A stretch of 64,000 bases of DNA, taken from NCBI GenBank assembly GCA_963814315.1, contig CAWFCG010000001.1, positions 904,504 to 968,503 on the forward strand, read 5' to 3'. Origin of the DNA: JAFMJV01 sp963814315. Lineage in GTDB: Bacteria; Chloroflexota; Limnocylindria; Limnocylindrales; CSP1-4. The position numbers and the translations under genes are program-made. This document shows, piece after piece, positions 42,546-50,932 of this stretch (position 1 is the stretch's first letter; every line of letters begins with the position of its first letter). The notes below the pieces were generated by a model, which was not told where the DNA came from, did not search any database, and worked only from the letters and a program-made list of their open reading frames with translations.

Positions 42546-44357
42546 CTAGGCTCCTCCGTCCGTGCCGGCGGTGGCGGTCGTCGCGGCTGATGGCGCTCCT
42601 GGCTCCACGTTGGGGCCCTCCTTGGGGTGCATCTCGTGGCGTCCCACCTGTGACGGCAGCAGGCCCTCCGGGCGCCAGCGCATGACCAGGATGAGCGCGA
42701 TGCCATAGAGCAGGAAGCGGTACTCGGCGAACTCGCGAAAGAGCTCGGGCAAGCCGATGATGACGATGGCACCCAGGATGACGCCCGGAATCCTGCCCTT
42801 GCCGCCGATGATGATGATAGTGACGACGAGGATGGACACGTTGATGTTGATCGAGCTGGGTTGGATGGAGCCGTAGAGCGACGCGAAGACGGCACCGCCG
42901 AGGCCGGCAAATGCGGCGCCCAGCATGTAAGCCAGCGACTTGGTCTGGACCAGGTTAATGCCAAGTGCCTCGGCGACATCCTCGTCCTCGCGGATGGCGA
43001 CCCAAGCCCGCCCTAGTCGCGAATCCCGTAGACGCACGGCCACGAAGGCGATGATGGCGATCGAGACCAGCGAGACGTAGTAGATCTGATTGGGCCCCGC
43101 CAACCAGCTGTCCGACGAGACCTCGATGCCGATCGAGGCGAGTGGCTTGGGGATGTTGGTGATGCCCGCAGGGCCCCCGATATAGGGCTTGAGCAGGTCA
43201 GATCTGGCCAGGATGGCGATGATCTCTCCGAAGCCCAGCGTGGCGATGGCCAAGTAGTCGCCGCGGATGCCCAGGATGGGCAGCCCCAAGAGCAGCCCGA
43301 ACCCCATCGCCGCGAGGATGGCGAATGGGATGGCCACGAAGAACGGCCAGCCCAGTCCGAAATCGCCCGCTGACGTCAGCAACGCGACCGTGTAGGCGCC
43401 TACCGCGAAGAAGGCCACGAAGCCTAGGTCCAACAGGCCCGCCAGCCCCAGCGTGATGTTGAGCCCCAGGCCCATCAGGGCGTAGAGCGCCACGAGCGCG
43501 ATGACCGAGGGGATGAAGCCGGTGAACCCCAGCGGCAGCAGCAGCACGAACAGCAGCAGGAGAGCACCGGCGGGGATGACGAGCGCCGGATGCTGTCGGG
43601 TCTCCACCGGAAGCGCGTGGTAGCGCTGCGCCGGCTTGAACAGGATCCAGGCGAGATAGGCCAGCACGACGAGCCCGACCACGGCGATGACTCCGCCGGC
43701 ACGCAGTCCATTGGAGGCGAAAAGCTCGCGTGCCAGCCCGGACGTCAGGTCGTGCTGCAGCATCGGCGAGCGCACGATGCTCGCGAACAGACCCATGATG
43801 ATAAGCGCGGCGGTGATGACGACGATGAGGTTGCGCGCCAGTCGCGGCAGGAGCGAGAGCAGGCCACCCAGCGTGCCCAGGCTCATGCCGATCAGGGCCG
43901 GGAACCAGAAGGTCGTGGGGAAGGCGTCGCCGCTCCACATGTCACGGGCGTTCTCCACGCCCAGCAGATCCGCGCCCGAGATGAGGTCGTAGAGGTCGGG
44001 TGAGGCATTGGGCAGGTAGTCACGCAAGCCCACTGCCGGCCCCACCACGATGAGCAGCGAGAGAGCGGCACCGGCCATCAACCCGGTCACGGCCGCGGCG
44101 ATGATGATGTTGGTCATACCCGCTGGGGCCTTGCGAGCGCCGGCATAGCCGGCGGCGATAGCGGTTAGCAGTAGCACCCCCTGCCCGACGGTGATGACGT
44201 CCTCGATGACGTCGCGTTCCTCGAACGTGCCCACGATGCCGACGAGCGTGAGGTACAGCGCTGCCCCCGCGAACAGCAGGCCCACGATGACGACCTGCTT
44301 CCAGGCCTCCCAACCGCGAGCTACACCGAGTGTCCCCGCTGCGGCGCTGGCGGTCAT
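42546..44357 (-). CDS. livM: Branched-chain amino-acid ABC permease with long N-terminal membrane extension
   Basis: The C-terminal 350 residues are LivM (ALMGLGLNITLGLAGLLDLGFVAF, GLPILGIRGDYLAIATLGFGE, with the EAA-type contact IREDEDVAEALGI). Before this lie about 250 residues with some seven extra hydrophobic helices, so the protein is 603 rather than about 300-425 residues. The ATG at 44357 overlaps the livH stop by four bases and no later start at the LivM core is favoured, so the extension is likely real. Its function is unknown. Confidence 0.9.
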   Translation of the reverse strand: MTASAAAGTLGVARGWEAWKQVVIVGLLFAGAALYLTLVGIVGTFEERDVIEDVITVGQGVLLLTAIAAGYAGARKAPAGMTNIIIAAAVTGLMAGAALSLLIVVGPAVGLRDYLPNASPDLYDLISGADLLGVENARDMWSGDAFPTTFWFPALIGMSLGTLGGLLSLLPRLARNLIVVITAALIIMGLFASIVRSPMLQHDLTSGLARELFASNGLRAGGVIAVVGLVVLAYLAWILFKPAQRYHALPVETRQHPALVIPAGALLLLFVLLLPLGFTGFIPSVIALVALYALMGLGLNITLGLAGLLDLGFVAFFAVGAYTVALLTSAGDFGLGWPFFVAIPFAILAAMGFGLLLGLPILGIRGDYLAIATLGFGEIIAILARSDLLKPYIGGPAGITNIPKPLASIGIEVSSDSWLAGPNQIYYVSLVSIAIIAFVAVRLRDSRLGRAWVAIREDEDVAEALGINLVQTKSLAYMLGAAFAGLGGAVFASLYGSIQPSSININVSILVVTIIIIGGKGRIPGVILGAIVIIGLPELFREFAEYRFLLYGIALILVMRWRPEGLLPSQVGRHEMHPKEGPNVEPGAPSAATTATAGTDGGA

Positions 44358-45463
44358 GCGCGCGACCTCGAGAGCCGCTCACCCAGGATGCCCTGGGGTC
44401 GGAACATCAGCACCATCACCAGGATGGTGAAGGCGATGACGTCCTTCAATTGGCCGGAGGAGGGGACGCCGAGTCCGTCGATGATGAGCAGCGAGCCGAT
44501 CGACTCAGCTTCGCCGAGCACGAAGCCGCCGACCATGGCGCCGGGGATATTGCCGATGCCGCCCAGGACCGCCGCGGTGAAGGCCTTGATACCGGGGATG
44601 AAGCCGCTGAAGAAGTTGACCTGGCCCCACAGCTGACCGTAGAGGACGCCCGCCGCACCGGCCATCGCCGCGCCCACCGCGAACGTCGTCACGATGGCGC
44701 GGTTGACGTCGATGCCCATCAGGGCGGCGGTTTGCTTGTCTTCGGAAACCGCACGGATGGCGGTGCCGATCTTGGAGCGCATCACGAACAGGTAGAGCAC
44801 GGCCATCATCACCAGTGCCGAGACGATGACGACTACCTCGATCCACTTGATCCCGAGCGCGGAAAGCAGCGGCAGCGACACGTCAGCCTCGAGGATGTCG
44901 ATGTCTGGGTAGCGGAAGATGCCCGGACCGACCAGGCCGGCCACGGTGTACTGAAGGAAGAACGACGCGCCGATGGCGCTGATGAGCAGCACCAGCCGGG
45001 GTGAGTTGCGCAGCGGCCGGTAGGCGACGCGCTCGACCGCGAGGGCCACCAGCGTGGAGACGATGGCGGCGACGAGCATCATCAGCAAGAATGAGACGAT
45101 CGAGGCCAGGGGACTGGCGTTGAGGATGCCGGCGTCGTCCAGGATCACGGAGGTGAAGTAGCCCGCGAACATGCCGATCATGAAGATCTCGCCGTGGGCA
45201 AAGTTGATCATCTTCATGATCCCGTAGACCATCGTGTAGCCCAGCGCGATGAGCGCGTAGATGCCGCCTTGCACGGCACCATTGACGACGAGATCCGTCC
45301 AGGTCTCAAGGTCGAACTTGCCGCTGCTGATGGTCAGCAGCGAGCCCACCACCACCAGCAGCACGAGCAGGATGCGGAAGGCCCACAGGAAGGCGCTGAC
45401 AGCGCCTTCGAAGGCGGTCTCGGTCCGGCTCGGACGACGGCGCGGTCTCAGGGTCGTTCGCAC
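44354..45463 (-). CDS. livH: Branched-chain amino-acid ABC permease
   Basis: This is the partner permease of LivM. The 369 residues include GGIYALIALGYTMVYGIMKMINFAHGE near residue 82, the family hallmark, and the contact loop AIRAVSEDKQTAALMGIDV. The first 70 residues add an N-terminal basic stretch and one helix beyond the core (core about 300). GTG start at 45463; it follows the livK gene by 107 bases that contain a strong stem-loop. Confidence 0.94.
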   Translation of the reverse strand: MRTTLRPRRRPSRTETAFEGAVSAFLWAFRILLVLLVVVGSLLTISSGKFDLETWTDLVVNGAVQGGIYALIALGYTMVYGIMKMINFAHGEIFMIGMFAGYFTSVILDDAGILNASPLASIVSFLLMMLVAAIVSTLVALAVERVAYRPLRNSPRLVLLISAIGASFFLQYTVAGLVGPGIFRYPDIDILEADVSLPLLSALGIKWIEVVVIVSALVMMAVLYLFVMRSKIGTAIRAVSEDKQTAALMGIDVNRAIVTTFAVGAAMAGAAGVLYGQLWGQVNFFSGFIPGIKAFTAAVLGGIGNIPGAMVGGFVLGEAESIGSLLIIDGLGVPSSGQLKDVIAFTILVMVLMFRPQGILGERLSRSRA

Positions 45464-45511
45464 GTTGGGCTCTCAGTGCTGGGTCAGGTGCGTTGGAGGT
45501 CCGGACGTGGA

Positions 45512-45539
45512 CGAGCCGGGCGTTGGGACGCCCGGCTCG
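45512..45539 (-). other. 11-bp stem-loop between livK and livH
   Basis: A perfect 11-bp stem (CGAGCCGGGCG / CGCCCGGCTCG) with a six-base loop lies after the livK stop and before livH. No T-tract follows on the minus strand. It matches the position of the stem-loop after the other binding-protein gene and probably protects the livK message, giving more binding protein than permease. Confidence 0.7.
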
Positions 45540-45570
45540 AGACCACGAGTCCGTTCAGATGTAGCTGCTT

Positions 45571-46794
45571 CTACTCCGCAGCCGGCCAGGCGAGCGCGGG
45601 CGGGAAGACCCCGTCTTCGACGGTGTCGAGCCCGACCTGGTAGATGCCGATGATCGACGCGCCGCAGTCCCCGCTCTCGGTGCATGTCAGCGTACCCGTG
45701 ACGCCGGGGAAGTCCTTGGTGGCGTAGATGGCCGAGCGCAGTTCGCCCAGGTCGATGCTAAGGGATCCATCGTCGTTCTGGACAGCCACCTGCTCGATGG
45801 CCGCGAACAGAATATTGATGGCGTCGTAGACGTGCGCGTGGAACGACTGCATGGGGCTGTCCAGGCCGGTCAGCTCCAGGTAGCCATCAAGCATGTCCTG
45901 GTAGCTCTCGGCGAGGAGGCCGAAGTTGGGGGCGGACAGGTACATGCCCTCGACGGTCGGGCCGGCAGCATCGACGAAGTCGAGCGAGAACAGACCGTCG
46001 CTGCCGAAGAGGATGACGTCTTCAAGGCCGGCGACATCAGCGTGCTGGTCGACCAGGAAGCCGCCCTCATCGGTGAACACCGGCATGTAGATGAGCTCTG
46101 GCTCGCCCTCGGCCACGTTGGTCAGGACCGCCTTCATGTCAGTCTGGCCCTCGTTCACCGCGGTCGCCAGGGTGATCTCACCACCCAGCTTCGTGAACTC
46201 GTCGGCGAAGACGCCCGTCAACGACTCGGCATAGATGGAGCCGTCGTGGATGGTCGCTGCCTTCTTGACACCTAGCTCGTTGAACACGAACTCGGCCACG
46301 ACCTTGCCCTGCACGGCATCGCTCCAGGCGGTGCGCAGGAAGCCATCAAAGCGCGCATCGCGATCGGGGAACGTCAGCGCGGGGGCAGTCGCAGAGCCGG
46401 AGATGTGGGTAAGGCCGGATTCGGTCACGATCTGAGCGGCGGCATCGGCTGCGCCGGAACAGGCCGGGCCGATGATGCCTACGATGTCCGGGTCAGACGT
46501 CAGGGCTTGGGCTGCCTGCGCGCCACCTTCGGGGCTGCACAGCGAGTCCTGGATGACCAGCTCGATCTCATGGCCGAGCAGCTCACCATCGCGGTCCTCG
46601 ACCGCCGTCTGGATGCCGGCCACCATGTCATCGCCCAGCACGGCATTCGCGCCGGAAAGGACGAACATGGCACCGACCTTGATGGGCTCGCCATCAGGGA
46701 TCGTCACGACTCGCGAATCCTGTGCGGCCGCGGGGGCAGCGAACGTGGCCAGCAGACCGGCCGCCGCCAGTATGCTGAGGCTCCTTCTCATCAT
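45571..46794 (-). CDS. livK: Branched-chain amino-acid ABC transporter substrate-binding protein
   Basis: This is the secreted leucine-binding-protein-type receptor. From the ATG at 46794 it is 407 residues. It has a signal peptide (RRSLSILAAAGLLATFAAPA, cleavage after AAA, no lipobox), then IKVGAMFVLSGANAVLGDDM, the GIIGPACSGAADAAAQI loop and the second lobe. The four cysteines in the mature protein could form disulfides. An AGGA sequence lies four bases before the start codons (two ATGs in tandem). It heads the livKHMGF operon. Confidence 0.94.
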   Translation of the reverse strand: MMRRSLSILAAAGLLATFAAPAAAQDSRVVTIPDGEPIKVGAMFVLSGANAVLGDDMVAGIQTAVEDRDGELLGHEIELVIQDSLCSPEGGAQAAQALTSDPDIVGIIGPACSGAADAAAQIVTESGLTHISGSATAPALTFPDRDARFDGFLRTAWSDAVQGKVVAEFVFNELGVKKAATIHDGSIYAESLTGVFADEFTKLGGEITLATAVNEGQTDMKAVLTNVAEGEPELIYMPVFTDEGGFLVDQHADVAGLEDVILFGSDGLFSLDFVDAAGPTVEGMYLSAPNFGLLAESYQDMLDGYLELTGLDSPMQSFHAHVYDAINILFAAIEQVAVQNDDGSLSIDLGELRSAIYATKDFPGVTGTLTCTESGDCGASIIGIYQVGLDTVEDGVFPPALAWPAAE

Positions 46795-47555
46795 GTTCCT
46801 GGATCTCCTCCTATTGGGGTCGGCCACCGGTCCGACATGGAACCGGTCTGCCACTTGGCCGCGGCGCTGCGGTCGTCCGTCTCGCGGCAACGAGCGCGGA
46901 TGGATCCACGACGGGTGTGGTCACCCAGTCCCGGTTCCCCACACCCTCGTGACGCGAGACATGCGCACGCAACGGCCGTGACCGCTCAAGCGTGGCGACA
47001 TTCTAGACTGATGCGTGGTCGTTGTATGGTCGCAGTGCGGCGCTATCTCGGATACGGTGCCTCGTACCGATGATGCCGGCGCGCCAAAGCGACATCAGTG
47101 TGTTGACCGGGCGCACCGACGGGCTTGGTGATAGCAGTGATCCGCACCGCTGGGGTGATCCGCGGGACCAGCACTTCAGGGGACATGCTCACGGCGAGTG
47201 CCTGGTGCAGTATGATAGGTAGCGACGTCTCGAATGCCAGACGCCGCGAGCGCCCCGGGCGTGTGCGGACAGTGACCCGACGTGGCCCTGTGATCACCCG
47301 GTGCGGCGCGCTCAAGGACGGTCTACCGCCACCACAAGGCGAGGGGCCACGTTCCATTCTGGACGCGATCAGTCGTGATCAGACTCCGGTGAAGCCCGCT
47401 TGGGCCCGGTGTCACTGAGGAGATCGACACATCAGCAACGACCGGACACGAACATCGCGATGCGCGCTGGGCTCAGCCCAAGGACGCGACCGTCGCTTCG
47501 AGTGCCCAGCCTCGCAGAGTCGCGAACCGCGGCTCGTACCACACAGGAGTCCTGC
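46795..47555. other. Divergent intergenic region between livK and the NYN gene
   Basis: About 760 bases with no convincing gene. On the minus strand a TAGAAT -10-like element lies at 47005-47000, some 200 bases before livK, with no good -35. On the plus strand TATGAT at 47211-47216 is a -10-like element without a clear -35. Open frames extending through here lack family features and merely run into the NYN gene. Confidence 0.45.
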
Positions 47556-49430
47556 GTGAGCAAGAACGTCGCCGTCTTCGTTGACGTCGCGAACATCTTC
47601 TATGCGGCCAAGGCCGCAGGGATCGACATCGACTACGTCACCCTTCTCAAGTCGGCCACGGCGGGCCGCGACTTCGTACGCGCCTACGCCTACACCGGCC
47701 TCGATCCCGAGAATGAGAACCAACGCCAATTCCATGCCTTCCTGGCCCGTAGCGGCTACAAGGTCGTCAGCAAGGACATCCGCAAGTACGGCGACGGCCG
47801 CATCAAGGCAAACCTTGACATCGAGCTCGTCGTCGACCTCATGCGCATGGGTGAGAAGCTGGACGTCGCCGTCGTCATCTCGGGTGACGGTGACTTCGCC
47901 CCCGCCATCGCGGCAGTGCAGCAGATGGGCGTCCGGGTAGAGGTCATCAGCTTCCGCGGCAACACCAGCAGTGATCTCATCGACGTCGCCGACGTGTTCA
48001 TCGACATCACCACGGTGGCCAAGGTGGAGAAGGGCGTCCGTAGTGGGCGCCGAGTGGCGTCCGTCGGCGATCTTTCCATGACTGAGGTGCCTGACAAGGA
48101 ATCGGGCGTAGTCCCCCGTCGGCGTCGGCGTCGCGGTGAGACGGATGACATGGTGGACAAGCCAGAACGTGCTCCGCGTCGTCCCCGTACCGTCAGGGCA
48201 GCGGCCGCAGCGACATCCGTCGAGTCCCCTGTGCCGGACCCTGTCGGCAGCACGAGGCCCATTGCCGCCAGCCTGGTCGCGCTGCCGGGCGAGAAGCTCT
48301 CCCGCGGTGCTGAGGTTCCGGCCGCGGTGCCCGAGATCGAGATCGAGGCCGAGACCGTCGAGACGTCCGTGCCGGGTGAAGCGCAGTCGTCCGACGACGG
48401 CCGCCGCCGCCGCCGTCGTCGTGGTGGTCGTGGTCGTGGTCGAGGTGGCCGCGCCGATGAGGGCGCCGAAGGGTCGTCCGAGGGCTCGCCTGAGGAGATC
48501 GATGACGATGTGGCCGCGGTCAGCGCGCTGCCGGATGAGATTCCCACGCTTCCCCAGCATTCCGGGTTCGGCTCGGTCTGGGACAGCCAGATCGGCGTGC
48601 CCGCTGAGACGGCCACGTCGAGGCCGGCCCAAACGACGGCATCCCCCGATGGCGAGGAGTTCGACGACGAGCCCGAGGTGCCTGAGTACCTGCTCTCAGA
48701 GAAACGACAGGGTGGTCGTGGTGGCCGAGACAGCCGAAGCGGCCGAAGCGGTCGAAATCGCGGTGGCAGCCCCGGCGGCTATCGTTCCGCCATCGACCGT
48801 GAGCGCTACGGTTCCGGGTCCGGATCCAGCTTCTCACGTGGCTCGGGCAATCGTGGTGGCCGAGGCCCATCGATGGGCACGCCTCGAGCCTCAGCGCGTT
48901 CGATGGATCCCATCGAGCAGACTCCCGGTGGCGATCCCTGGAGTGAGGTTCCGCCTGAAGTTCAGGCACTGCTGAAGGCTGAGTTGGCCCGCCGCGAGGC
49001 GGGTGCCGCCAAGCCCAAGCCTTCGGCTCCGGCCGAGGCGTCCACGCAGGCGACCGAGACGGCGGCGGCACCCAAGAAGCCCACCCGCCGCACCACCAGG
49101 AAGCCGGCCGCGGCGACCGAGGCTCCGGCCGAGGCGTCCACGCAGGCGACCGAGACGGCGGCGGCACCCAAGAAGCCCACCCGCCGCACCACCAGGAAGC
49201 CGGCCGCGGCGACCGAGGCTCCGGCCGAGGCGTCCACGCAGGCGACCGAGACGGCGGCGGCACCCAAGAAGCCCACCCGCCGCACCACCAGGAAGCCGGC
49301 CGCGGCGACCGAGGCTCCGGCCGAGGCGTCCACGCAGGCGACCGAGACGGCGGCGGCACCCAAGAAGCCCACCCGCCGCACCACCAGGAAGCCGGCCGCG
49401 GCGACCGAGGCTCCGGCCGAAGACGCGTAG
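47556..49430 (+). CDS. NYN-domain (LabA-like) putative RNase with R/G-rich and tandem-repeat tail
   Basis: From the GTG at 47556 (AGGAG six bases upstream) the protein is 624 residues. Residues 1-155 are a NYN/PIN-like domain with the acidic set Asp10 (FVDVANIF), Asp88, Asp111 and Asp113 (SGDGDFAP), which should bind metal for RNA cleavage. The rest is predicted disordered: an RRRRRRG stretch with RGRGRGG near 285-300, a second Arg/Gly region near 400-430, and four identical 32-residue repeats (about 494-621) rich in Ala, Thr, Lys and Pro. Such tails often bind RNA or organise condensates. It is 10 bases upstream of holB. RNase function is inferred from the fold. Confidence 0.85.
   Translation: MSKNVAVFVDVANIFYAAKAAGIDIDYVTLLKSATAGRDFVRAYAYTGLDPENENQRQFHAFLARSGYKVVSKDIRKYGDGRIKANLDIELVVDLMRMGEKLDVAVVISGDGDFAPAIAAVQQMGVRVEVISFRGNTSSDLIDVADVFIDITTVAKVEKGVRSGRRVASVGDLSMTEVPDKESGVVPRRRRRRGETDDMVDKPERAPRRPRTVRAAAAATSVESPVPDPVGSTRPIAASLVALPGEKLSRGAEVPAAVPEIEIEAETVETSVPGEAQSSDDGRRRRRRRGGRGRGRGGRADEGAEGSSEGSPEEIDDDVAAVSALPDEIPTLPQHSGFGSVWDSQIGVPAETATSRPAQTTASPDGEEFDDEPEVPEYLLSEKRQGGRGGRDSRSGRSGRNRGGSPGGYRSAIDRERYGSGSGSSFSRGSGNRGGRGPSMGTPRASARSMDPIEQTPGGDPWSEVPPEVQALLKAELARREAGAAKPKPSAPAEASTQATETAAAPKKPTRRTTRKPAAATEAPAEASTQATETAAAPKKPTRRTTRKPAAATEAPAEASTQATETAAAPKKPTRRTTRKPAAATEAPAEASTQATETAAAPKKPTRRTTRKPAAATEAPAEDA
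49035..49418 (+). repeat. Four tandem 96-bp repeats inside the NYN gene
   Basis: Four head-to-tail copies of a 96-bp unit begin at 49035, 49131, 49227 and 49323. They appear identical by eye, encode 32 residues each and keep the frame. Identity at synonymous sites means the array expanded recently or is homogenised, so copy number is likely to vary between strains. Confidence 0.95.
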
Positions 49431-49440
49431 GTTCGCCGAC

Positions 49441-50577
49441 ATGGTCGATGCCGCCGAGCCTTCTCTGCCCGGCGGCAGGTTCCTGACCCGTGGGCACGCG
49501 CCGGCCCAGAGGGCAGTCGCCCTCGCTGTCCGCAGCCAGCACCCGCCCCACGCACTCCTGTTGGTGGGTCCTCGCGGTATCGGCAAGACGACACTGGCAC
49601 TCGACCTTGCCGCCGGGCTGCTTTGCCTCGCCGAGGACGTGGCGCTACGCCCTTGCCGCGACTGCGCCGCCTGCCGCAAGGTCGATGCTGGCGGCCATCC
49701 TGACGTGCACCTGTTGGCGCCAGAAGGTGCCGGTGAGCAGATCCGGCTCGGGCAGGTCCAGACGCTGATAGCGGACCTGGCCTTGACAGCGATGGAGGGT
49801 CGCTTCCGCATCGCCATCATCAGCGCTGCCCAGCGCCTGAACCTCGACGCCCAGAACGCACTCCTCAAGACGCTGGAGGAGCCCGGCCCGGCGACATGCC
49901 TGGTGCTCTGCGCTGACGACGCGGCGCCATTGCTGCCCACTGTGCTGTCGCGCTCGGCCCGCATGCGCCTCGCGCCACTGCCCGTCGAGATGCTCGCTGA
50001 ACTGCTTGCCAAGGACGGCCACGCTCCGCCGGCCCACGCTCGAGCAGGCGCCCTCGCGGCCACAGGACGGCCCGGTTTGGCCATCCGGCTGGCGCGCCAA
50101 CCAGAGGCAGTCCTGGCACGCGCTCGAATCGTTCGCACGCTGTTGGAGCTCGCCGCCGCCGACCGGCGCACTCGTCTCGCTGCTGCTGCCGACCTCATCA
50201 CCGACGCCGCCTCGGTCGATGCGGCGATGCGTGACGAGCCAGCGCCGTCGTCAAGGCGCCTCCAGCCACTGGAGCGTCGCCGTGCCGTACATCTGATCAT
50301 CGAAGCCTGGCGCGACGTGGGCCGAGATCTCGCGGTCGCTGCGCACGGCAACGGCCGAGGCATCCGCGACCTCGATCAACTCGAGGAGCTGCTGCTGCTG
50401 TCCGGTCGCCTCGATGAAGTCGCTCTGCACCGCTTCCTCGATCGCCTCGACCGTCTGATGGTCGCCGTCGAGGGTTATGCCAGTCCCGAGCTCACGCTCG
50501 ATGTCCTCTTGCTGACGTGGCCCAGACCACGCGCTCCCGGAGCCACGGGCGGCACGAGCACGACGAGTGCCGCATGA
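49441..50577 (+). CDS. holB: DNA polymerase III delta' subunit
   Basis: This is a clamp-loader subunit of the AAA+ family. The 378 residues have a P-loop-like GPRGIGKT (43-50), a zinc module of Cys62, Cys72, Cys75 and Cys78, and the SAAQRLNLDAQNALLKTLEEP motif typical of delta'/HolB and DnaX. The ATG at 49441 is 10 bases after the NYN stop. The longer frame upstream lies within the repeats of the NYN gene and is a shadow. The C-terminal half is divergent. Confidence 0.92.
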   Translation: MVDAAEPSLPGGRFLTRGHAPAQRAVALAVRSQHPPHALLLVGPRGIGKTTLALDLAAGLLCLAEDVALRPCRDCAACRKVDAGGHPDVHLLAPEGAGEQIRLGQVQTLIADLALTAMEGRFRIAIISAAQRLNLDAQNALLKTLEEPGPATCLVLCADDAAPLLPTVLSRSARMRLAPLPVEMLAELLAKDGHAPPAHARAGALAATGRPGLAIRLARQPEAVLARARIVRTLLELAAADRRTRLAAAADLITDAASVDAAMRDEPAPSSRRLQPLERRRAVHLIIEAWRDVGRDLAVAAHGNGRGIRDLDQLEELLLLSGRLDEVALHRFLDRLDRLMVAVEGYASPELTLDVLLLTWPRPRAPGATGGTSTTSAA

Positions 50578-50882
50578 CGGCCCCATCAGGTGCCAGACGT
50601 CTCATGGCGATTGCGAGGGGCCAGGTCCAGGGGGTGGGCTTTCGCTGGTTCGTGGAGCGCGAGGCCGCGGGTCTGGGGCTGGACGGCTGGGTGTCCAACC
50701 AGGCCGATGGATCGGTCGAGGTCGTGGCCGAAGGCCCCAATGAGGCGCTTGATTCCCTGCTGCTGAGACTATGGGAGGGTCCCTCCGGGTCGGCGGTCAA
50801 CCTGGTCGATGTGAGTTATGAGCCGGCCCGCGGAAACCTCACCGGGTTTGCCATCCGCAGCGGAGCGCACCGCGGCGACTGA
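50574..50882 (+). CDS. acyP: Acylphosphatase
   Basis: This small enzyme hydrolyses acyl phosphates such as acetyl phosphate. The 102 residues show the active-site motif RGQVQGVGFRWFVE with the catalytic Arg, and LDGWVSNQADGSVEVVAEG with the catalytic Asn. The ATG overlaps the holB stop by four bases. Length is normal. No metabolic link to holB is apparent. Confidence 0.95.
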   Translation: MTAPSGARRLMAIARGQVQGVGFRWFVEREAAGLGLDGWVSNQADGSVEVVAEGPNEALDSLLLRLWEGPSGSAVNLVDVSYEPARGNLTGFAIRSGAHRGD

Positions 50883-50932
50883 CCCTGGCCGGGTCAGACC
50901 GCGCTACATCGGACGCTGCTAAGGTGAAGATG

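Noticed and set aside
47043..47418. Short open frames on both strands in the livK-NYN gap
   Set aside because: No ribosome-binding sites or recognisable domains; lengths near 100 residues are expected by chance at this GC content.
49035..49418. CRISPR-like array
   Set aside because: The four 96-bp units are contiguous with no spacers and lie in frame inside a gene; they are protein-coding tandem repeats.
48520..50363. Long antisense open frames (343 and 490 residues) opposite the NYN and holB genes
   Set aside because: They are mirror images of GC-rich coding sequence and of the 96-bp repeats; composition is Arg/Gly/Pro/Ser-dominated with no family motif, and both sense genes are well supported.
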